Notes under the pieces: generated by a model | Told to the model about the DNA's origin: nothing | The model's input: only the letters and a program-made list of their open reading frames with translations | The model's database searches: none | Shown here: piece by piece, positions 1 to 9,746 of the stretch | Layout of the letters: each line of letters opens with the position of its first letter | How positions within the stretch are numbered: the first letter of the stretch is position 1 | Assembly: GCA_007570785.1 (NCBI GenBank) | Contig: ML660774.1 | Span: forward strand, 14,894,888 to 14,958,887 | Length of the DNA: 64,000 nt | Direction of reading: 5' to 3' | Origin: Antilocapra americana | Taxonomy: Eukaryota; Chordata; Mammalia; Artiodactyla; Antilocapridae | Made by a program: the position numbers and the translations under genes

Positions 1-1103
1 AGTAGCAGATCTTTTGTTCCTGAGGTCTGGTCCATGGCTCAAGGTGTTCCGTATAAACCTTCACCAAAATAAATGTTATTCTCAGTTCAGACAAGAAAAG
101 GCAAGATCCCAAAGCTCAACTTTTACCCTCTGAGGTCCAGGCTTGGCTAAGAGGAGGGTGATGATCCTTGCACAGGCCAGTAATTGCCTAAAGTGCTTGT
201 CCAGCACCCAGTTTGGGTCCTCCTGCCAGGGCCCAGGCCCAGCTGGGGAGGCAGATCTTAGCTGACAGGCACCCTCATGGCCAAGTCCCCAGTCTCTGCC
301 CAGCTGGGAACCCAGGACCCAACTGGCTCTCAGGCTTCTCATTTAAATTGCAGAGAATAATTTGTTTAGGATCGATAGGAATATGTGCTGTAGCAAATAC
401 CAGTCATGTGAATTCCTAGCTCACAACAATTGCCCTTTTTTAAAAAGAGACCCAACCACAGCAGTGGACCAAAGTAACAATGCTCCATGTCTGTGCAAAT
501 TATCCCTGACCTCTGGCCACTTCCTCAGAATAGCAACTGATCTAAGCTGGACCAGTTTCTGAAACTTGAACAGAGAAACTGAAGGTGGTCGAAGATGTTA
601 CCTGAGTGGCAGATTCCCAGTTTACTCCAGTTGCTGAGGCTTCCTTGAACTGCCAGGCATGGAGACCACAGGTCCTGGAGGTGGGGATGGGTAAGAGGTT
701 CCCTGCTCCTTTAAGGCCTGGGCCTGGCCAGTTAGGAGGCCATGTGAGGCTTCTGGGGCTCTGCAGGACAGCCCTCAGCCTGTCCCCAGGCATGGCCCCG
801 TGACTGCTTCGCACCCCACGTTCTGCCACGATGGCCACTGGGGGGTGACCACAGGCAGAGTGGGACCTTATAACTGCTGCCCTCAGTGCCTCCCGATAAC
901 GGTGGCGACGCTAAGGATTGGGCACTATAGGCTGCACGCCCGCTCCATCCCTATTACACAGATGATAATTATTCAAATACACAACAGAAACATTTACCCA
1001 CATGACACATTATCATTAATAAACACCACCCCGTTCGGTTAAGAATAAGAGGTTTGCAAATAAGCAGACAAAAAGGTGAATGACAAGCACTATTTCCATT
1101 CTG
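1..1103. other. 3' flank of the C8orf48-like gene, no other gene seen
   Basis: Non-repetitive, moderately GC-rich DNA downstream of the minus-strand gene; it must hold that gene's 3' UTR. I see no canonical AATAAA or ATTAAA on the minus strand here, so the polyadenylation site is unplaced. No SINE is present. The short open frames have no recognisable content. Confidence 0.5.
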
Positions 1104-1991
1104 CTACATTTTCTGCTTTATATCTGACCTTTCAAAACCCCGAGTATCCAATTTTACTTTTCTCTCATTCAGTCTTTCCCAGATTCTTCTGGGGTCATCT
1201 GAAAGCCTGGGAAGGCTCTGATGTGCTTCTCCGATAAGGGTAAGGAAGTCTTTCGTATGAAGATGTTCATCTATTTTCTCTTGAAGTAGAAGTGACTCCA
1301 GTAAAGTCTTCTTCTGTTTCAGGAAGGCAGATTGGGCCAGTTCTGCCCTTTTTCTGATACAGTCGGGACACCGAGAAGAAATGTGTTGCTTAGCTGTTTC
1401 CACCTGTCTGGGTGTTGTCCTCATGTTTTTAAAATAGATTCTATTCAAAAGCTCATCAGGAACAGTACACTTTAAGGCATCTTCCGCTGGAGCCTCTGCC
1501 TCGGGTCCAAGCTGCAGTTTTTTATGTCTGCTGCTCTTTTTCCCCTTCGAGTTTGCTCTACGGTGGATCAGGTTTACCTTAACAGTGCAGAAAGACTGCA
1601 GGGCATTCAATTCTTCGAGGGATGCGTGAGTGATTTCTGTTTGATGTTTAGTGTCTGGTCGGTACTGTTTAGAGTTCGTTTCCTTGCCTTTGAGGTTGTG
1701 GACCCATTTTCTGCTCAATTTCTTTACATTAGCTTTGAAGTCTGAGAGCTCAGATTGGCTGTCTCCACATTTCCAGCGTGAAGGCGGCGATCCACTCTCA
1801 GACTTGCTCCCAGACGCAGAAGACAAGGGCTGCAGTCCTCCAGAGGAACTGCATGAACCGGAACTCTTTACCTCATCAATCAAGGACTCCAAGGTCTCCT
1901 TAGAAAGGTCTGCCATGGTCCCGGTGTCCGCTGGGGCCAATTCCCCCTGTTTCTCTGAATCCTCCGGCTTCCAGGCGGATGGCCATCGCAT
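1104..1991 (-). CDS. C8orf48: C8orf48-like uncharacterised protein, single exon
   Basis: A 295-codon uninterrupted frame ends in TAG and has an in-frame TGA at 2010-2012 upstream, so Met1 is the first possible start. Met26 (1914-1916) has the stronger Kozak context (ACC ATG G) and may be the real start, giving 270 residues. Residues 40-80 are Ser/Gly-rich and probably disordered. Residues 85-160 are basic. Residues 175-280 are the best-formed part: a predicted helical, Lys/Glu/Leu-rich segment with a CPDC pair at 208-211. There is no signal peptide, membrane segment or known enzyme motif. I recognise it as the ruminant counterpart of human C8orf48 (about 320 residues, intronless, function unknown). 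Support comes from the C-terminal region and from the head-to-head arrangement with a putative DLC1 promoter about 51 kb away. No intron is needed and no poly-A tail follows, and a CpG promoter lies directly upstream, so it is a resident gene and not a retrocopy. Confidence 0.78.
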   Translation of the reverse strand: MRWPSAWKPEDSEKQGELAPADTGTMADLSKETLESLIDEVKSSGSCSSSGGLQPLSSASGSKSESGSPPSRWKCGDSQSELSDFKANVKKLSRKWVHNLKGKETNSKQYRPDTKHQTEITHASLEELNALQSFCTVKVNLIHRRANSKGKKSSRHKKLQLGPEAEAPAEDALKCTVPDELLNRIYFKNMRTTPRQVETAKQHISSRCPDCIRKRAELAQSAFLKQKKTLLESLLLQEKIDEHLHTKDFLTLIGEAHQSLPRLSDDPRRIWERLNERKVKLDTRGFERSDIKQKM

Positions 1992-2009
1992 TGCATCAGG
2001 CTCTGCGCC

Positions 2010-2330
2010 TCATCTGCTTTGCCGTGGTCAAGACTGCCTCAGCAGCTGGTCAGTCCTGAGCCCCTCGGGGATGAGTTTTAGGAGCCGGCCGCTCCTTAAG
2101 GGAAACTCTTCCGGGCGACTCCGTCCCGCTGCCTTGGCAACCAGAGGCGGTCATGCGCAGAGGGTCGCCGGGGCGCCGCGCTCCTCCCCTTCCCCCGCGC
2201 GCTCGGAGCCGACTCCGCCCGCACAGTTCGTCTAAGTTTTCGGAGCCTCCCTCTCTGCTGGCTCTCCCGAGTCTCCGCCTCCTCGGTGCTATTTTAGTAC
2301 AAAATCCCATAACGATCGAGAAAAGGTTGC
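2010..2330 (-). promoter_or_regulatory. CpG-rich promoter of the C8orf48-like gene
   Basis: This block is far richer in CpG than the rest of the window and lies directly upstream of the gene. On the minus strand it carries GTTGCCAAGGCAGC (2128-2141), an RFX X-box with 11 of 12 consensus positions and a two-base spacer. Next to it is CTGCGCATGA (2151-2160), an NRF1-like half site. No TATA box stands out. The start site is probably between about 2020 and 2130. Whether it also fires toward the plus strand cannot be told. Confidence 0.6.
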
Positions 2331-2939
2331 AAACTCTCCTTCCCCAGGGTTCGAAAAAGTATACACGCCTCTTGCCCAACAGGAATAGATTGGCCTCTGG
2401 CTAATCCGATAATGCACCCGCCGGCTAAATGCATCCAAAAAAAAAAAAAAAAGCTCCAAACACACAAAAACACACCTCCTCCTGCTGGCCAGAAAAACAC
2501 GAGCAAAAACGTATCTGCCAGTCAGATAGCCAAGAAGTCATCTAATTGCAGAGCACATCTTTGGATGAAAATCTAAATAAATCTAAATACTGAAACCACC
2601 TTGTGAGACTCCTGCGTGGCGGGGCACCGACTCTACTGTTTGCTCCGGCCTCGTTTTGCACAGCCTTTTTTGCTCCGGCATTTTTGGACGACTTTGCAGC
2701 TTTCCCAGATCTCAGCTTCTCAGATCTTTGTTCCAGTGGAGCGCCTCTGAATGGCACTGCGACTGCAACTCTTCCCTCTTGGTTAATTACTGCTCCTGTT
2801 TCAAGTCCCCCCCCCCCCTTTTTTTTTCTGGAAGAGCATCGTGTCTTCCACTGCCCCCAACAGTTTACTGCACAGCCTTTCTTTCCGGGTTTGCAACTCT
2901 ATATTTAATACACATTTGATAATACCTCCACACCACCGC
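2331..2939. other. unique DNA upstream of the promoter, low-complexity runs
   Basis: No gene or young repeat is seen. There is a 16-base A run at 2437-2452 and a 12-base C run at 2807-2818 followed by T's. The plus-strand frames across here are rich in Ser, Pro and Phe from these runs and look like chance. Confidence 0.5.
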
Positions 2940-3056
2940 CTCCAGATTATAAACCCCATGAAAGCAGAAATCCTGTCAGTCTTGTCCTACAGTCAACAGG
3001 TACCTGATACATAGAAAGTGCTCAATAAATCGTTAGTGAGTAAATGTGTTGAATGA
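2940..3056 (+). mobile_element. L2 LINE 3'-end fragment
   Basis: It matches the old mammalian L2 3' end: a 'CCCATGAAAGCAGAAATCC' type segment, then 'AAAGTGCTCAATAAAT', then a TTGAATGA ending. Diverged and without target duplications, as expected for its age. Confidence 0.65.
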
Positions 3057-3717
3057 CTATGCAAACAGAAAGAAATATTGCCTCACACAGGTATGCGCCT
3101 GGATCTTGAGGCATAAGTATTACAAGATCGAGGAACATCAGCCTTTTTTTCTGAGCCCGTCAAATTAGGCCGCTACTGAGAATACATTCTTTTACAACAG
3201 ACTTTTTGAAAATATGATAGGGCTTTATTAACAACTATTCTCAGAAATTATAAAACGTTAACTCTGAAGATTGCATATTTCTAGATCTTAATATCTGAGT
3301 CTGGGTCTTAGTAAATATCTGAGATAATTTCAAATGGGTTCCCTCGCTCAGTTCTCTCTGTGTATGTGTGTGTGTGAGAGGGGAGTTGGGGGGATGGGGG
3401 CGATTATTCAAGTCTGGCCAGATTATATTTAAGATTATTACAAAAGCGCTCACTTTGGCAGTGAGTCAAAAGTCTGAATGTTCAACAAGCATCTCTCAAA
3501 TATGAGCCAGCTTCATAGTGAAGATGAAGAGATCTCAGCTTCATTCATTCCACCCAAATCATATTTTGTCATGTAATATTAATCTTTAAAAAGAGGTAAT
3601 ACATAATTTGTAGTTAAATCCAAGTAATCTCCAGCTCAAGGACTCAAAATTTTCATTTTTAATTTTTGTTTTAAAAGTCTCCCTCATTCCCTGAAATATT
3701 TACACATTCATGTGAAA
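3057..3717. other. AT-rich DNA without a recognised feature
   Basis: Only a short TG/GT tract near 3359-3378 with an adjacent G-rich run is notable. Confidence 0.4.
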
Positions 3718-3886
3718 AAAGGGAAAGTGTTAGTGGCTCAGTCTGTCTGACCCTTTGCCACCCCATGGACGGTAGCCCACCAGGCTCCTCGGTCCATGGG
3801 TTTCTCCAGGCAAGAATACTGGAGTGGATTGCCATGCCGTCCTCCAGAGGATCTTCCGGACCCAGGGATTGAACCCAAGACTCTCT
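3718..3886 (-). mobile_element. Bov-tA/Bov-A SINE, truncated at tRNA end
   Basis: The inverted Bov-A body is clear (3762 CCCCATGGAC, 3814 GCAAGAATACTGG), but the copy stops inside the tRNA-derived part after GAACCCAAGACT. It is therefore 5'-truncated. Confidence 0.88.
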
Positions 3887-5994
3887 CTTTCTTTGCATAT
3901 GAGCATGGTCAGTGGTACACATCTGAAAACAAAATCTCAGAACAGTCCATGAGCAGTACTGGCAAGAAATACATATAGTCTGAATTCTTAACAGAATTGT
4001 GAACAAGTGTGTTGTCTTAAACTAATCTTCATCCTTAGATGTTTCAAGTGAGAGCAAAAAATAAAAAGTAAAAAAAAAAATTGTTTTTCTTTAAAGAACA
4101 GGAATATATAAAGAAGAAAAGGGAGGGAGAGAGAGTTGCAACTTTCCATCTTATCTAAAATATTTTTACTATCCCAATGGATACAAGTCACTCCTACTCA
4201 CTCTACTGAAAGCAGATTTTATCATGCTTTTCAGGGGGAAAATAAAACAAACAGTAGTATGTCATTTTAAAAAAATTTTTGTTTTTGTTTTTAGCAGGGA
4301 AAGAAAACATCGAGGAATTAACAGGAAACATTTGTAGCTGTCTCAGAAAATTCATAGAAACATTTCAACATTTCAGTAACTGGTATATAATTGCTTCTTT
4401 ATTTAGTAAATATCTGTGAAGTTCAAAATAGTTTTTGCAAAAACTGAAATTAACTAAAACTAAAACAAAAAAAAAGTGGATATCAGTATTCAAATATGCC
4501 AAGAACATGCTGCATTTTGAATTTCTGTTTTAATGTCATCTTCTTTACAAGTTCTCACTCATTTTGATAGCTATGAAAAACTATTAGCCTGATAATTAAA
4601 GATGTCCCGTTAGTCTCATATCAGCCTTATTTTGGCACATCTTCAGTCAATGTTAATACCACTTCTAACAGAGCTGTTTCTTCCTTACTTCACTCTCTTC
4701 CTTCCCAAGACGGTGCTTTGCAGAAGGAAAATCCTTATTATCTTTGGGACATTTGGTGTAGCGGGCCCTAACTTTGTGCCAGTCTCTCTGTCGGTCTCCA
4801 CCGCAAATTACAGGTGATACTTGGATGTGTGTTGTTTCCCACCAACGCACCGTTATTCTGGTCCCTTCCAGGATCCTGACAAAATCCTAGGCTACTGGAT
4901 CTTGTCAGACCCTCTCCCGGCTGTCTTGCCTGCATCTTGACACCCACAGGTACTTCATTTCTTTCCAAAGCTCCCGAGAAGCAGTGGAGAAAAGGGAGAA
5001 TGTTTTCTGGGAGACATAGCATAGTCTAAAGCCCTTGCCACATCCCCAGCACTCAGACGACTTCCTGTGGCGAGTCCTCCTCCAGAAATCTCAAGCATCC
5101 TAACATCTCTTAGGGGCTAATTGTAACACTAGGTCCTTTAGAAGCCACGTTGTGACTGAAAGTTGCCTGAGGTGGAGGTGGGCCTTCCTAAGGGAAAGAG
5201 ACAAATCAGGTGCTGCGGGCCAACTGTTGCCGGCTCTACTTTTATTGTTCTGCGGTCACTGTCTCTTCCCTCATAGTCCTTCAGGAGAGCCAAAGCTCTC
5301 CTTCCAGCTTTTCCTGAACAGTCAAATATGCTTTGCAGCTACGGGACTTAACCCCAGAGACAGGAGGTCAAAACAGATTAGTCTTCCTGTCAGATTCTCT
5401 CTCTCTCTCATTTCTCTTTCCGCGGAGGCAGAAGGGCAAGCTTTCAGCGTCTTCCTGTCAGGCGAGCACTTCTCCAAGGAATCACAGTGGCCTCTGCTCC
5501 AGGATGGCATTCTGTACCCTCTCCAGGAGCCACTGGGGTGGGCACGGGGTACCTAGAGGGTAACTAGTTTATGAATAAGAGAAATTAAGTGGACAGATCC
5601 TTTACAAACAGTCGACATAAACTTCACCACACTGTGCTTGGTTCTGTGATCAAGCAAAATGAAAAATTACTTCCTCTCCTAAGGGGTTAGGTTGAATGTA
5701 TCAGAAATCTCATTATGGGAAATCATTTTTATGGAGAAAGGAATCTTACATCATCCGTGATTAAAAACGACTTCAATTTACAGAGCAGTGGCTGTTCTTC
5801 ATATTTGAAAAATGTTTGACCAGACAAATATCTCAATCTTTACATTATTTTTTTCTATGTCTTCAGTGTTATTATTTTTCTGAAATTGATGAATTGCTTG
5901 ATGAAGAACTTGCTTTTACTTTAATAGCTATTATACTTTGCAAAGATAACATATGTTGATTGTCAGTAGTTTAAAAGATAAAGATAAACTGCTA
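3887..5994. other. unique DNA, no gene or repeat recognised
   Basis: The part at 3900-4640 is AT-rich. The part at 4850-5560 is less AT-rich and unique; it includes a 134-codon plus-strand frame (5152-5556) with no recognisable domain and a CT tract near 5395-5410. It could be conserved regulatory DNA, but the sequence alone does not show that. Confidence 0.4.
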
Positions 5995-6209
5995 GTATCC
6001 CCAGTGGCTCAGTGGTAAAGAATTTGCCTGCCAATGAAGGAGATGCGGGAGATGCGGGACCCGATCCCTGGGTGGGGAAGATCCCCGGGAGGAGGAAATG
6101 GCAACCCACTCCAGTATTCCTGCCTGGGAAATCCCATTGACAGAGGAGCCTGGCAGACTACAATCCTTAGGGTTGCAAAGAGTTGGACACAACTTTGTGA
6201 CTAAATAAC
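5995..6209 (+). mobile_element. Bov-tA SINE, near full length
   Basis: It starts in the tRNA-Glu-like part (CCCAGTGGCTCAGTGGTAAAG), continues through the Bov-A body and ends at the GTTGGACACAACTTTGTGAC tail. Confidence 0.92.
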
Positions 6210-6362
6210 GAATTTAAGTAAATGTTGCTTTAACTCTGATCTCCCTAAAATAGTCACTAAAAACACTTGCAGAATATCTTAATATTTTTCCTTGAAGAAT
6301 GTTTTCTTAATGAAGTCTAAATTATATTGGATTATGGCTTTATGAATTCTTCCTTAGCAATA

Positions 6363-6490
6363 GGAGAAGGCAATGGCAACCCACTCCAGTACTCTTGCCT
6401 GGAGAATCCCAGGAACGGCGGAGCCTGGTTGGCTCCCGTCTATGGGGTCGCACAGAGTCGGACAAGACTGAAGCGACTTAGCAGCGGCAG
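6363..6490 (+). mobile_element. Bov-A monomer retroposon with target duplication
   Basis: Only the Bov-A body is present, with no tRNA part. It runs from GGAGAAGGCAATGGCAACCC to GCGACTTAGCAGCGGCAG. It is flanked by a perfect 11-bp duplication, CCTTAGCAATA, at 6352-6362 and 6491-6501, so this is the whole insertion. Confidence 0.92.
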
Positions 6491-6519
6491 CCTTAGCAAT
6501 AATATAAACACTTTTCCAT

Positions 6520-8330
6520 TCAATTTATAAAAATTCTTCAACAAAATTTTAAAGGTGGTATTGCATTACTTGATTTATTTAACTAATACAATTATTTAAA
6601 CACAAGGCATTTCCAGGTTTTTGCCCCTAAAAACTTCTAGAGTAAGCATTTCTTTAGTTAAATCTTTATACACATTCATAACTATATATTTAGGATAAAT
6701 TCTAGAAATTGTAATTGAGAGGTCAAAACGTATGTATAATGTTAAGGCTTTTGAAATATCTAACCCCCTCCCTTCTGCAGTATTTAAAAATCCAAGATAT
6801 AATATTATTTTTGTCTGTAATACCTGAGTTTATGTATCTAGTAGGTAAGGCCTTTTTAAAAACATAATGACATTATTCTGATTGTCACATCTAAAACATA
6901 ACATTATAATACTTCCTTAATATCACCTAATAATTATTCTGTATTTACATTTTTCTGGTTGTTTCAAAAATCTGTTTTGGGAATTGCAGTTTTTGAATCA
7001 AAATCCAAACAAGGTCCATTCACTGCATTTGGCTGATCTGGTTCTCATCTGTCATGCTCCACATCAGTTACAATGTAAAACAATTTAAAAAACTTAAAAG
7101 AAAAAATGGAGCAAGCAGAACTTTTTTCTATTTACTGTAATGTTTCCTATATCATTATTTTAACATTTTTTATGTATCCTTCCAAATTTATTTCTTAAAA
7201 TTAATATATACTTGAACCCCCTTTCTTGTGGAAAAAAATATATTTGGCATATTCTACACATTGGTTCACATTTTTTTTCTTTTTTCTCTTAAAAATATAT
7301 TCTGGATATTACTTTACATCAACTTATAGATATCTTCCTCATTTCTCTCTATGGCTGCATGGTATTCCACTCTGAGAATGTTTTTCCCACAGTTATTTCC
7401 ACATGTTGATGGGCTTTCTGTGATCACAAAAAAATTCAAATTTTCTGTGCATTTTGGGAGGTGTAACTCAAGCAAGACTTCTAGCAGTCAGATTACTGGA
7501 TCCAAGAATCAATGTATATGTAGTTTCTTCGATTATTTCCAAATTCCCCACTGTAAGGAGTGTACATTTTGCATTCTTGCCAGTAAACACATGACAACAG
7601 CTATTCTCAAGCACCTGGCCCACAGGAGTTGCACTTAAATTTAAATTTTTGTGATTCTAAGGGAAGAGAAATGGTATTGCAGTGTAACTTTACATTGAAT
7701 TCCTCTTATTTTAAGTGAGATTAAACACTTTCCACGTGTATATGGAACATCTACATTTCTTCTTATGTGTACTGTCTATTCAGTTATTTTAACCATTTTC
7801 CATATGATTCTTATTTTATTCTTCTCAATTCTTGAAAACCACTTAAAAATCAAACTATTGTTATTCATTTTTTCTGTGATGTAAGCTCTAAATGATTTCC
7901 CCAGTTTGTCTTTTTACTTGCTTATGCTGTTTTCCATGCAAAACTGTTTTGTTTCATAGAACAAATGTATCAATCATTTTCCTTATTGTTCTTGGATTCT
8001 TAGCTATACTTAGTAAAATCTCCTATGCTCATGTTATAAAGAAATTTACTCATGTTTCCTATGTACTTGTGATTCTTTTTATTCCTTTGCTTTAAAACTC
8101 TGATTTTTTTTATGGTTACTTCTCTAGTACAGTATGAAGAATGAGTTTAATTTTATATTCTTTCATATGGCTAGCCAGTGAGCCCAACAATATTTTATAT
8201 CCTTTAGGTGCTGCCTTTTGTCATAAATTCCCATATGCACTTAGTCTTTTTTTTCCCTTGACTTTCAAGTCTAGTACATTGGTCTGCTTTTCTATTCACA
8301 TATCAATATCATAGAGTTTTAAAGGAGTTT
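6520..8330 (-). mobile_element. old L1 3'-region fragments
   Basis: Two parallel stretches resemble the inverted 3' region of old L1 (L1M type): about 6600-6780 (TTAGGATAAATTCTAGAAAT...) and 7320-7640 (GGCTGCATGGTATTCCA..., then GATTACTGGATCC). Diverged L1-like sequence continues to about 8330. Frames are broken throughout. Internal boundaries are uncertain, and there may be more than one insertion. Confidence 0.5.
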
Positions 8331-8341
8331 ATAATGTTTTA

Positions 8342-8555
8342 GGGCTTCCCAGGTGGCTCAGTGGTAAAGAATCCACCTGCCAATGCAGCAACCACAGGAG
8401 ACATGGGTTCAGTTCCTGGGTCAGGAAGATTCCCTGGAGAAGAAAATGGCCACCCACTCCAGTATTCTTTCCTGGAGAATCCCATGGACAGAGGATCCTG
8501 ATGGGCCATAGTCCATGGGGTCACAGAAGAGCTGGACATGACTGAGCATACATGA
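8342..8555 (+). mobile_element. Bov-tA SINE with target duplication
   Basis: Full-length copy beginning GGGCTTCCCAGGTGGCTCAG. Perfect 11-bp duplication ATAATGTTTTA at 8331-8341 and 8556-8566, inserted into the older L1 sequence. Confidence 0.95.
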
Positions 8556-8765
8556 ATAATGTTTTAATCTGTCATTGGGCCAGACTCCTCTCATCCATTT
8601 CAACAACTTCTTGGATGTTCTTGTTTATTATTCCAGATGAACTTTGTAACCAACTTGTCTTGATATAGGATAAAAGTAAAAAACATATGGTGTTTTATTG
8701 AAATGCACTGAACTTACAAACACTGGGGATTTTTTTAAAATTGGGTCTTCCTAACCAGAAATACA

Positions 8766-8982
8766 GGATTCCCAGGTGGCTCAGTGGGTAAAGAATCCAC
8801 CTGCAATGCAGGAGATGCAAGAGACATGGGTTTGATCCCTGGTGGGAAAGATCCCCTGGAGTAGAAAGTGGCTACTCACTCTAGTATTCTTGTCTGGAGT
8901 ATCTCATGAACAGAGGAGCCTGGTGGGCTACAGTCCAGAGGGTCACAAAGAGTCAGACACGACTGAGCCACTGAGCATGCAC
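8766..8982 (+). mobile_element. Bov-tA SINE
   Basis: Full-length copy with tRNA part GGATTCCCAGGTGGCTCAG and tail AGTCAGACACGACTGAGCCA. Its tail is followed by GCATGCACGCATGCAC, a short palindromic repeat. It interrupts the LTR-like fragment that follows. Confidence 0.92.
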
Positions 8983-8995
8983 GCATGCACTGTGT

Positions 8996-9126
8996 CCCAC
9001 CCTAATGACCTCATTTTAACTTCTGTCTGTAAAGACCCCATCTCCAAATAAAGACATTCTGAGTCACTGTCAGTTAAGACTTCAGCATAAGAATTGGGGG
9101 GTGGGGGAGATAATTCAACCTATATA
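8996..9126 (+). mobile_element. 3' end of an old LTR-like mammalian repeat
   Basis: Recognisable from CCCATCTCCAAATAAAGACA, a following CATTCTGAGTCACTG, and a G-run then ATTCAACC ending. It looks like the same family as the element at 40037-40412. Family name not assigned. Confidence 0.5.
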
Positions 9127-9251
9127 ATATGTGATTTATATGAAAACCAGATTAAGAACTGACTGTGATTTGCTAAGTGAGAAAAATAAAATAGAACTAA
9201 GCACAGGGACTTAAGACAAACTGCTTTATAGGTGAGCCTAAAGCCACATTA

Positions 9252-9465
9252 CAGTGTGCTTAGTCGTTACGTTGTGTCTAACTCTTTCGTGACCCCATGG
9301 ACTGTAGCCCGCCAGGCTTCCCTGTCCATGGAATTCTCCAGGCAAGCACACTGAAGTGGGTTGCCATTTTCTTCTTCAGGAGATCTTCTCCACCCAGGTA
9401 CCAAACGGAAGTCTCCTGCATTGGCAGGCAGATTCTTTACCACTGGGCGTCCTGGGAAGCCCAAG
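9252..9465 (-). mobile_element. Bov-tA SINE
   Basis: Inverted full-length copy, from TGTGCTTAGTCGTTACGTTG to the tRNA end GGCGTCCTGGGAAGCCC. Confidence 0.92.
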
Positions 9466-9713
9466 AATTCATACAGGGAGACAACAGAGGGGGAAAGACT
9501 TGGTTTCCCCAGTAGCTGGAACATTAACAGAACAGGATGAGATTTTAACAGATAACTCCCCTCCCCTCCCACTTGTATTATTCTTTATGCAGGTCATCAT
9601 GGCAGTGTTCTTTGTTAATTCCAATATGCTGCTTCTTAATTGCAAGCTGCACAGCCCTAAATCCTGTAATTCTTGTCTTTAATGGGATAAGCCCTGTAAC
9701 AGGCAGCAGGATT

Positions 9714-9720
<7 letters not shown>

Positions 9721-9745
<25 letters not shown>
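9721..9745. repeat. (AG)n microsatellite
   Basis: Twelve pure AG units after an A8 run. The motif GAGATTACAGAA recurs on both sides (about 9742 and 9787), suggesting a small local duplication. Confidence 0.9.
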
Positions 9746-9746
9746 T

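Noticed and set aside
1104..1991. The single-exon gene as a processed pseudogene
   Set aside because: The frame is intact, no poly-A or target duplication flanks it, and a CpG promoter lies directly upstream.
1651..2235. 194-codon plus-strand frame opposite the C8orf48-like gene
   Set aside because: It is antisense to the real coding sequence and its CpG promoter, and its composition simply mirrors them.
5152..5556. 134-codon plus-strand open frame
   Set aside because: No recognisable domain, overlapping frames of similar length on both strands, no promoter features. GC-richer DNA makes such frames by chance.
8342..8415. tRNA-Glu-like sequences in the many SINEs as functional tRNA genes
   Set aside because: They are the tRNA-derived heads of Bov-tA with mutated stems and a fused Bov-A body.
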